A stretch of 64,000 bases of DNA, taken from positions 57,429,196-57,493,195 of the forward strand of contig CM061063.1 of the NCBI GenBank assembly GCA_030762895.1, written 5' to 3'. Positions 55,051 to 64,000 of this stretch are shown here, piece by piece. Below the pieces are notes generated by a model, which did no database searches, had not been told where the DNA came from, and saw only the letters and a program-made list of their open reading frames with translations. The DNA is from Sophora flavescens (lineage: Eukaryota; Streptophyta; Magnoliopsida; Fabales; Fabaceae). The translations under genes and the position numbers were made by a program. Each line of letters opens with the position of its first letter. Position 1 is the first letter of the stretch.

Positions 55051-57875
55051 TGTAACACCCCGATTTTCGCTGTTTCGTAATATCGGTGATAAATATATAA
55101 AAATATATTTTTATCTGAGACTTAGAAAATGATTTTGGATAAACCAAGGTCATTTCCTTGTTATACTTATTTTTATAAGGTTACAAGGAAGTTTTTAGTT
55201 GAAAACGCATACGGAGGCTTGGTCATTGTTTTACGTGTTTTATCTTGACAAGAAAAAGTTTACTGCTCAGAAGATCTAATTTTGGATCGTTAACGAAATG
55301 AAAAATATTTTTATCATATTTACTATGATACTAGGAGTTTTGAAAAATTTTGGAAAAAAATTAACATATTATGTTGTTGTGGGCTTATACGACAAGATGT
55401 CTCTAGGCAGAGTCTGTGTCAGATGAATCGGGAAGTCGGCAAAGTAGCAGATACATTGGATTGACCAACTTGATTAGCATTCTTGACAAGTCTAACCTAT
55501 CATAAATGGCATTTAATAGCACATTTATGGCAACATTTAATTTTGTTGTGAAATGACCAAAATACCCTTGTCTTTTTATGACAATTCCTACAAAATGCCA
55601 TTTGACAAATTGACCCAAAACTCTTTCCAATCCACACGGCTCCAACCATGTTTTCTTCTCCAAGTATTTGAAATCTTCTCCATTAAGCATTCAACATCTT
55701 CTTCATTAAGTTTTGACTACTTCCTTAATAAGTTTTGAATGCTTCCTAAACAAGTTTTGACTTCCTTCTCCCCCAAGTTTTGACTCCTTCATCATTAAGC
55801 ATTAGTTCCTTCTTCAATAAGCTGATTTCTTCTTCATTTAAATAGGATATTTCCTTCCTTGAGTCATTTTTTTCCAAAGTCTTGATTCTTGCTCTAAAGA
55901 GTTCATAACTCGTCCGATTTTGCAGAGCCATTCTGATCAGTTTCTATTTCGAATCTTGAAAAACTTTCAACATGAAAGTTGTTCATCTTTCTCTATTCTT
56001 TCCAACGACATAAAGATCATCCAAAACGGATGAGTATGTTGAGAGATATACCCAAAATACCGAAACTGTTCTGAAACCCTAACTTGGTTCATCTTCTTCC
56101 TTAAGTTCTCAAGAACACCATGAGACATTCTTGAAGAACATCATCCAAATCATCATTTTCTTTGATCATCAAGAGGTAGTCTCTCTTAATCTTGCTATTC
56201 TAAGCCTTTCTCTTCATAAGATTTTTGAGTTTATGCCTTTGATCAACATGTTCTTCATTTGTTCAAAGTTCTTGAAGCTAGATTGAAAAATTCATAACTA
56301 ATTCTAGAAAAATCCTTTTGACATGAAACCAATTGCTATGATCTTATAATCATCTCTACTTTCATTATCTAGAAGCTCAAGATCATGAGAAATTTCTTTC
56401 TCTAATTTCTGGACTGGGCCGAATCTAGGTTAAGTTGTGTTCTTAGGTTTTGTTTCCATTTCATGTCTAGATTCATGATTATATCTTGATAGTTCTTGTA
56501 TTCAAGTGTATAGAAGATCAAAAATCTAACTTGAGCCTATTTGATTCTTCAAAAACCGAAACCCTAGGTATGAGCATTTGTTGGTTTTATGATTCAAAAG
56601 TTGTTTGAAACACTTGAATCTAACTCTAGGTTGTGTATGTTGATTAAATCCAAGAGTTTAGAAATTTTAGAGATTTCTAACTCCAAACTCAGTTCTTGGC
56701 CGAAACCCTAGTTCTTGGAACTAGATGAGTTTTAGTTCATGTTCTTGGTTCATAATCATGGTTAAAGTGATTAATCATGCTTAAGTAACTTATGGATCAT
56801 TAATCCCTAAGTTAATCGAATTTTAAGTTTCCTAACCTAGAAAGTGGGGTAAAGCCGAGCCCTAACCCCCATTGATTTAAGTGTGTTTTTGTTTGATTCA
56901 TTTATTTTGGTTGCAATTCGTTTGAAGGAAACTACGGAGTTAGCTGATTTACACTGACGAAGAGGAATCGAGTCGAGTTCGGGAGATTATTTAGTTCGAG
57001 TCTTCAAGAGGTAAGGGGAGCTTGCCTGATGGATTTTTTCTCAATAACCATTTGTTTGTGACCATTTACTTGTTGTGTATTCTGTGTAATTAATGTGGTT
57101 GTGGTTATCTGATTATGTGGTTTATGTTGTGTTGTATATCTGAGTATCAATGTTTGATCTATTTTAAGTTATTTATTTGAATATGATAGTGCTATGGTAC
57201 ATGATCTGTCTAGTAATTTGTTGTTGAATGTTGCTTGTGAGTGTTGTTTGAGAAGCCTGACTATGGTCAGTGCACAACCGACTAATCAGATAAAAGCTTT
57301 AATAAGCTGTGTAAATTATATTCAATGTTTTATGGGAAACGTTGGAATATAATAGTGATGAAAAGTATTATTTTGGAAATTTAAGGAGTTTTAATGATGA
57401 TACGTTATGAGTGTAAAAGTAAATCGAGTCACAATGAGAGTGAAATTGTGAAAATGTTTAAGTACTGCTAATTTTTATGTAATAAAGTTTGTAATACGAT
57501 ATAAAGTTATTTTATGAAATTAATTGTTAAAAAGAAGTTAAGATGATTTTAGAAAGTGTTTTCTCTGGAAGAAGTTGAGTATTGGTTTGAAAAGTTTTAA
57601 AAGTGATAATTGATAATTGATTTGGAAAAGTATAGAAGGAAAGTATTTTGAAACGGCAGTACATATTTTAAGGAAGTGAAAACCTCACATGACTCATATT
57701 TGTGAAAACCAAGTTTTATTATTTAAGGAGTTTATTGATGAATTTCCAATTTTTGGAAAAAGAATTTATGAAAACAAAACTGATTTCGTGTTAATAGTGG
57801 TGTGGAACTTAGTAACCGAGACGTCGGGGTGCTAAGGTTCTGTGTTGTGATGAACTCAGTCATTTGGACTTTGAG

Positions 57876-57959
57876 ATTGTATACATGAGGTATACTGTAA
57901 TGAATTGTATACATGAGGTATACTGTAAGGAATTGTATACATGAGGTATACTGTGTTGA
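57876..57959. repeat. 28-bp minisatellite, three copies
   Basis: The unit ATTGTATACATGAGGTATAC... recurs at 57876, 57904 and 57932. Each has a GTATAC-type dyad. The other Tekay LTRs have one or two related units (for example near 35485). Confidence 0.9.
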
Positions 57960-58032
57960 AACATTGAAGATGTTTCTAGTGCCACGAACCTACGATTGGT
58001 GCACCGGTCGAGAGGTGTCGTGATTGAGCACT

Positions 58033-58158
58033 TGGACTGTGAGGTCCGATGTTTTGATAAATGTTTTATGGACAGTGAGGTCCTATGTTTTGATAAATAT
58101 TTTATGGACAGTAAGGTCCTATGTTTTGATAAATGTTTATGGACAGTGAGGTCCTGTG
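58033..58158. repeat. 36-bp minisatellite, three to four copies
   Basis: The unit GTTTTGATAAATGTTTTATG plus GACAGTGAGGTCCTAT recurs with starts at 58051, 58087 and 58123, with a partial fourth unit. Confidence 0.88.
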
Positions 58159-59448
58159 TTGGGATGAAAGTTTTAAAAAGTGTTTTAAAACTATGTGAGT
58201 CGTAAGCCATTTTGAGCTTCGGCAAGAGAAAGAGTGAGCACAAAGAAAAGGACAAAACAAAAGTGTTTTGCATGCATTTGGCAGACGTGCCTGCGATTTG
58301 TGATTTGTGGTTTTAAATGCATTAATTACCAGCGGCGAAAGGTAATTCCGGTGTGCATTATCTCATTGTGCCTTGGAGGACTTTGGGATCCCCATCTTAC
58401 TTGCTAATGGCGGAGCCACTGATTGTGGGCATTAGCAATGTTTGGCCGTGTTAGTGCCTGGCTGTGTATGCCTTTGTTGTTTTCAAGATGGGAAGAGGTC
58501 GCGGACCTATTGGCAGAGTGCCAAGTTAGCCAGTGTGGCTTTGGAGTCTGATCAACTCAACACGAGGTTGGTGATATCTCATGAGATTAGGACGAAAATT
58601 AGATGATGAATAGAAGTGTCATGCATAATTTTATGGATGGTGTTTGGGGTGTTAAACCCACTGATAAACTATTAGCTTATAAATGCTTGTGTGGTAAATG
58701 TATATGTGTTATGTGGTGCCGAGCATTTAGTTATTGGGTTAAAACCATATATTGGCGTCTCACCTTTACACACACACATTTCAGGATTCTTCTAAGTTCG
58801 ATATTGTACCTTGAGTACTCTATCACAGATGGTGCAGAGGAGTCTGTCTAAGTCATTCCGAGACTTAGATCTAGTTGATTGATGAGGTATTACTGGCGGA
58901 ATAACTCTTAGAACGACCAGCTTAGGGTTAAGACTTAGATTATTTTGATAGTATGTATGAGTTTGGCTTAGAGAGCCTTTATTTTATAATGGAACGTTTG
59001 AGGCTCGGAGAGCCTTTTCTTTTGAATGAAAATCTAAGTTATTTCTTTTGGTTTTGTAAAGCTTATGGCTATAACTATTATGTTTATGTACCGATGTTTG
59101 GTTGAATTTAGTGTAGCTAGAATTCTGGAATGAAAATGTAATCATTTTTAACAGGTGTTATTTTATTTGGGATGTTCGAATTACAGAGGAGACTCTGTCA
59201 AAATTTTTGTAAAACTAATATCTTGTATTTAAATATATTCTTTAAATGAAATAGGATTGCCAAGTTATAATAGTAAGTTGTGTGTTGATTATGGCTTAGG
59301 AGCGGAGTCATGACAAAGAAAAAATTTTATACCCAATTTCAGAAACTTATGTACTTATATATATTATTTTCCGAAAGCACCAGCAAATTATCTTTTAATT
59401 TTATATTAGAACGAGTTTAGACGGTAATGCCCAAGGGAGGGTGTTACA

Positions 59449-60417
59449 AAAGGGGCCCATAAAATCAATACCCCACACATCAAATATCTCACAAAAAAGC
59501 ATAGGTTGATGGGGCATCTCACTCCTGCGAGTGATGGTTGTTCCTGCTCTTTGGCACTACTCACAAGTGAGGAAGGTCTCAAATGCATCATTGAAGATGG
59601 TGGGCCAAAAAAAACCTGAGTCCAATACTATCCTCGCTATCCGTTGTGGTCCAAAGTGTCCTCCCACCTGAGAGGCATGACATAAGTGAAGAATGGACTG
59701 AATCTCATGGTCGGGAACGCATCTCCTAATCACCTGGTCACTGCAAAATTTCCAAAAATAAGGGTCATCCCAAACATAATATTTTGCCTAATTCTTAAGT
59801 TTATCTATTTGTGCTTTAGATGCATGTGCAAGTAAAACATCAGCAACCAAATAATTTACTAAATCAGCAAACCAAGGTGTCACATCTCGCAGCTGTAGAA
59901 GCTGCTCATCAAGGAAATCATCATGAATGGGGAGAAGATCCTCAACCCTCTCTATCCTGCTCAAATCGTCTGCTACTAGGTTCTCAGCTCCACTCTTATC
60001 TTTAATCTCCAAATCAAACTCCTGGAGCAGCAGCATCCACCAAATCAGTCTTGGCTTCGCCTCTGGTTTCTTCAATAGGAACTTTAAAGTTGCATGGTCA
60101 GTAAAAACAACCACTTTAGAACCAAGTAAATATTATCTAAATTTATCAAGTGCAAATACAATAGTTGAAAGTTCTTTTTCAGTGATGGTATAATTAGCCT
60201 GTGCAAAATCTAAAGTCGTAGAAGCATAGTAAATAACATGGGCAGCTCTGCCAACTCTTTGTGCTAGGACAACTCCCAATGCATAATTAGATGCATCACA
60301 CATAATCTCAAAGGGGAGAGTCCAATCAGGTGACTGAATAATAGGAGTGGAGGTTAAGGCCTTCTTTAGGAAGTCAAATGCCTCTTTGCATTTATCATCA
60401 AAGGTAAAGTTCACATC
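59449..60417 (-). pseudogene. Athila-like RNase H and integrase N-terminus
   Basis: On the minus strand: the RT/RNase H connection (NFTFDDKCKEAFDFLKKAL), RNase H (MCDASNYALGVVLAQR, YTITEKELSTIVFALDKF, TDHATLKFLL), a linker, then the integrase HHCC module and GIDFMGP with the first catalytic Asp near 59465. TAA codons at about 60130 and 59788 and a TAG-like break near 59560 interrupt it. Bounded by the TSDs of two solo LTR insertions. Confidence 0.88.
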
Positions 60418-60601
60418 TGTAACACCCCCCTTGGGTCATTACATGGTTAACCCGTTGCGGAAAATTAATCAAAAGAATGTTTGATGGTTGCTTTCGGAAA
60501 GTAATATTTTCTTAACATTTATTCCTCGAAAAACACGGTGATATAAATTTTTCCTTTACAACATCATAACAACAACGTAATCAAGACCACACTTATATAT
60601 A

Positions 60602-60604
<3 letters not shown>

Positions 60605-60657
<53 letters not shown>
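60605..60657. repeat. (TA)n microsatellite
   Basis: About 26 TA units within the solo LTR. Confidence 0.95.
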
Positions 60658-60659
<2 letters not shown>

Positions 60660-61666
60660 TCATACAACCATACTGCCTTGGATCGTCTTCACCCCTAAAT
60701 CTTTATAAGCAAAGTTCATTATTGGATAACAACACACTACATTAAACAAAACCTAAGCTAGTCAAAACTAACAGACACTATAATAATAGGAGGTAGCATC
60801 AGCATGCTCTGAACTATGTAGCCTTCTTCTTGTATGTGTCATATCCCTTGAGCGGCTCATCTGAACTCCCCGATATGAACGCAGCAAAGAGACCACAAAT
60901 AAAACATGCAAGAGTGAGAAACCAATATATGGATTTAACTCGACGACCACATGTGCGACACTACACAAAACATATTCATATATACATGTTGATAACAATA
61001 TAGGCATTCACAGTAAAGCAGATAGTTTATCAATGGGTTTCACACTCCAAACATCATCGTTTGAAAATTATGCATGAACACTTCAATATTCATTGGCTAA
61101 CATTTCACTTAATCTCCGGAGACCCCAACGTCGTGTAAATGAGTTGATCAAGCTCGATTGCCAAATGATACGTCAAGACATGCATGATTAACAATGCGTC
61201 GAGACATGAATATCATTAAGATACCATGATTAACTCGGTAGGCATGTCTGCCGAATATGCATGTAAAACACTTTGTTCTTGTCATTTTTCTTTGTGTTCA
61301 GTCTTTCCTTTGCCGAAGCTCAAAGCTTGAGACCAACATAGTTTGAACATTTTAAAACTTTCATTAATAACACGGGACTTCAAAGTCCGAGTGCTCAATC
61401 ACGAAACCCCTAGACCGATGTACCAGTCTTAGGTTTGTGGTAATAGAAACACCATTTATCTTTTACCGTCGTTTTTTACGTCGTGAAGTAGACACACCGT
61501 CTACTGAACACCAAGTCTATAACGTCAGAAGAACGCTAGTACACCGATGTCTGGTTACTAAGTTCAACGCCACTTTCAACACTGTTTTATTAATCTTGAT
61601 TTCGAAAAATCTTTTCAAATGGGAAATTCTTCAATAAAACCTTTAAATAATAAACTTAGTTTTCAC

Positions 61667-62205
61667 CAAGGTTTACAAAACCGGACCGGCCATCGAACCG
61701 GTGAAGGCAGCGGTTCGAGGTTCAATGGTCCAACCGAGGTTGAACCGTGGTTGAACCGTGGTTGAACCGGTTATAATTAAATAATATTATTTTAATTTTT
61801 AATATAATATTTGTAACAATATTAAACAAAAAAATAACATAACAACTAAAATTATTAAGCACAATTTTTTTATTTTGAAATTAAACTAAATAAATATAAA
61901 GATATATGTTAAAATCATCTTCATAGGGAAAACCAATCCAAAATCTACAACCAACCCACATATGTTAGAAAACAAAAGAATTAGGTTTTGGCTAGGATGA
62001 CCCAAATCCTTTTATACTAATTTTTATTTTATTTTTTTTAGGAAACCGGTTTAGGCCGGTTCACTACCGGTTATGACCGGTTTTGAACCGGTTCTCCGGT
62101 TTTTCCACTGGTTCAATACAGGGACGGTTTTCCCTATGAACCGGACCGGCCAAGGTCCCGGTTCACGGTCGGACTGGCTGGTCCGATCCGGTTTTCAAAA
62201 CCTTG
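61667..62205. mobile_element. hAT-type MITE with 8-bp TSD
   Basis: The ends CAAGGTTTACAAAACCGG and CCGGTTTTCAAAACCTTG are inverted repeats with one mismatch. They are flanked by the perfect TSD GTTTTCAC (61659-61666, 62206-62213). Subterminal regions are full of GAACCGG/CCGGTTC motifs. There is no coding capacity. It is a different family from the one at 21181. Confidence 0.92.
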
Positions 62206-63881
62206 GTTTTCACAAAGATGAGTCATTTGAGGTTTAAACTTACTTAAAATATGTACTGCCGTTTCAAAACACTTGACGTCGATACTTTTCCAAATTGCCG
62301 TCAATTATCATTTTTAAAGCCTTTTAAGCCAAAACTTAACGTTTTCCACTTAAATAATTTTCTAAAATTATAATGAACTTATTTTCAACATTAATTTCAT
62401 AAAATAACTTCTTATAATATTACGGAATTTCTTACTAAAAATTAGCAGTACAAAAATAATTTCACGGTTTCGCTTTCACTGTGACTCATAGTTAACTCTT
62501 ACAGCGATAAATCATTAAAATAATGATATTTTCCAAAAACACTTATTTTTCCAAATAAAATTTCCATTAATATTATATTCAAATATTTTACCGTTAAAAC
62601 ATTGAATATAATTTATAAAGCTTCTTAAAGTTTTTATCCAATTAATTGAATTGGGCACTGACCATTGTCAGGCTTCTCAAACCACAACCAACAATAATAT
62701 CACAGATATTCCCAGGCAAATCATGCATCACAACAGTATAATACAATTACAGATAAACAATTCAAATGCAATTAAACCAACACATATAAAAATACCATAA
62801 CGTAAACAACTTAAGTAAATACCAACCAACATATAATTACAGACAATCACAAGATATCATTTAACCATCGAATATATCCCTTAGGTAATCCACTCTTACC
62901 TCTTGAAGTTACAGAAATCTTTTTGCCTATCATCAGTTTTGATTTCGGCACGCGTCAAGAACTTTGGCTCGTGTCAAGAAACTCTTGGAAATGGAAAAAG
63001 TGCAAGGAATCACCAAGTTGTTTCACAAAGTAAGCTTATGGAAACTTAGAGTTTCTGTAAAAATGGTGAAAGCTTCATGATGAAGATGATGAAGGCCTTA
63101 AATAGAAGTGAGAATGGGCTCATTTGGAGGGGTTTGGTAGTGCCAACTAGGGGCAAAAAGGTCCAAGCATGAATTTTGAGGGACAAAATGGTAATCTTAC
63201 ATAATGGCGTTTTGGTGATAAAATAACAACTTAGGGACATTATAGTAATTTCACCTCAAAAGCAATCATGACACTTGTGAGTCGCCTATATGACTCACCC
63301 TTATGAGTCATCACTTGTCTTCATCCATTGAATGTCGGCTTTTGTCTCTGCACGACCGTTCTCGGCTCCGTCGATTAGCCGATTAGGGTTTTTGTATGAT
63401 TTTCGATCGAAAATTCTCAAAATAGCCAAACTCATTGGAAACATGATTTAAACATAATCCATTTCGCTTATGAGTCAAAATTAGGTTCTCTGATAATTAA
63501 AATCTTACTGTTGGTGAAAACACTAACTCTTTTTCATCTGAACTTTTACCAAAATTCATCCGATCAAACATAATTTTTCATTTCTGATCAGAAATTTGGA
63601 AAGTAGAATTCCTAACGAACAAAATATAAAAAATTCTACAAATTTTAGTATCGGGTCAAATTAGGGTTTTCTGCCGGTATAAAATTATACAGTCAGTAAA
63701 AACGCAGACCGGTTTTCGTCTGAATTTTAAACCCAAAATTTCACCGTATACTTATAAAAATAAGTATAATATGAATATCACTTTGGTTTTCCCAAAATCA
63801 TTTTCTAAATCTCGGATAAAAATATAAACATATTTATAAAATTTTCGATATTAGAAAGTAGCGAAAAGTCGGGGTGTTACA

Positions 63882-64000
63882 ACATCCTTTTGCAACAAGT
63901 TAAACAGTGGAAGGGCTATCTTACTAAAATCCTTGATAAAGCGCCTGTAGAAACCTGCATGACCAAGAAATGAACGAATCTCACGTATGCAAGATGGATA
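63882..64000 (-). pseudogene. Athila-like reverse transcriptase C-terminal fragment, cut by the window edge
   Basis: On the minus strand it encodes REIRSFLGHAGFYRRFIKDF and LPLFNLLQKDV, the RT thumb/connection segment. It continues in frame at 60417 across the solo LTR insertion. The rest of RT lies beyond the window. Confidence 0.9.

Larger units (their letters stand above)
55051..59448 (+). mobile_element. Solo Tekay/Del-type LTR (4398 bp)
   Basis: Starts TGTAACACCCCGATTTTCGC and ends GAGGGTGTTACA. Both flanks carry AAAGG (55046-55050 and 59449-59453), a perfect TSD. No internal retroelement genes are present. Similarity to the other Tekay LTRs is clear at several points, for example the block around 57255-57360 against the reverse strand near 36030-36130. 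It arose by recombination between the two LTRs of an inserted element. Confidence 0.92.
60418..63881 (-). mobile_element. Solo Tekay/Del-type LTR, minus orientation (3464 bp)
   Basis: The + strand ends are TGTAACACCCCCC (60418) and CGGGGTGTTACA (63881). The TSD is ACATC on both sides (60413-60417, 63882-63886). Orientation follows from similarity to 39943-41640 and 25731-37935. It carries a 539-bp hAT-type MITE, so the LTR proper is about 2.9 kb. Confidence 0.92.
44657..64000 (-). mobile_element. Minus-strand Athila-like element with nested insertions, incomplete
   Basis: Read from the right edge: RT C-terminus (64000-63882), [solo LTR], RNase H and integrase N-terminus (60417-59449), [solo LTR], integrase core (55050-54637), [Cassandra TRIM], integrase C-terminus (47839-47204), 3' non-coding region, PPT and 3' LTR (45885-44657). 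Each coding break coincides with an insertion boundary and, where checked, a 5-bp TSD. Gag, protease and most of RT lie outside the window. Confidence 0.9.

Overview
This is a block of plant nuclear DNA, almost certainly from a eudicot. It consists mostly of nested LTR retrotransposons around one small stretch of host-like sequence. A legume is my best guess, from three things: a Mutator-type MITE with the 'TTTGGTCCCTGCAAA'-like ends that are common in legume genomes, a defensin-like gene of the LCR/DEFL type, and the mix of element families. That is inference, not a sequence match. Element families were assigned from protein motifs, primer-binding sites (PBS), polypurine tracts (PPT), LTR ends and target-site duplications (TSD) read directly from the bases.

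Left block (1-18366). A Ty1/copia element (leader, decayed gag-pol 1508-5480, 3' LTR 5495-6906) sits inside the 5' LTR of an Athila-like Ty3/gypsy element on the + strand (tRNA-Asp PBS at 6996, gag 7192-8655, broken protease/RT/RNase H/integrase 8656-12620, long 3' non-coding region, 3' LTR 14446-15755). That element lies in a Tekay/Del-type LTR (pieces 15756-16330 and 17566-18366), which also carries a solo Athila-type LTR in the opposite orientation (16331-17565).

Host-like island (18367-25730). AT-rich intergenic DNA holds a SINE-like insertion with a 10-bp TSD, a Mutator-type MITE with a 9-bp TSD, a hAT-type MITE with an 8-bp TSD, a possible promoter and first exon, and one well-formed host gene. 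The gene is a two-exon, 87-residue secreted defensin-like peptide on the minus strand (22864-23230).

Right block (25731-64000). A minus-strand, gag-only Tekay-type element spans 25731 to about 41640. Its 3' LTR is split by an 8.57-kb element (26527-35096) with 2308-bp LTRs and no coding capacity. It abuts the 3' end of a + strand Tekay element (41642-44656). Inserted there is a minus-strand Athila-like element (44657 to beyond the window end), itself broken up by (a) a Cassandra TRIM with 5S-rRNA-like LTRs (47840-54636), which is split by a young non-autonomous Athila-like element (48714-54620); (b) a 4.4-kb solo Tekay LTR (55051-59448); and (c) a 3.46-kb solo Tekay LTR (60418-63881) carrying another hAT MITE.

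None of the retroelement polyproteins is intact. Stops, frameshifts and, in the copia integrase, a catalytic-residue change leave them as relics. The LTR pairs of the two non-autonomous elements are about 99% identical by eye, so they were moved recently, presumably by proteins made elsewhere. The most interesting unexplained signals are two hairpin motifs conserved downstream of the coding region in both a pol-bearing and a pol-less Athila-like element, arrays of short palindromes just upstream of LTR TATA boxes, and a ~180-bp tandem array inside the non-coding element.
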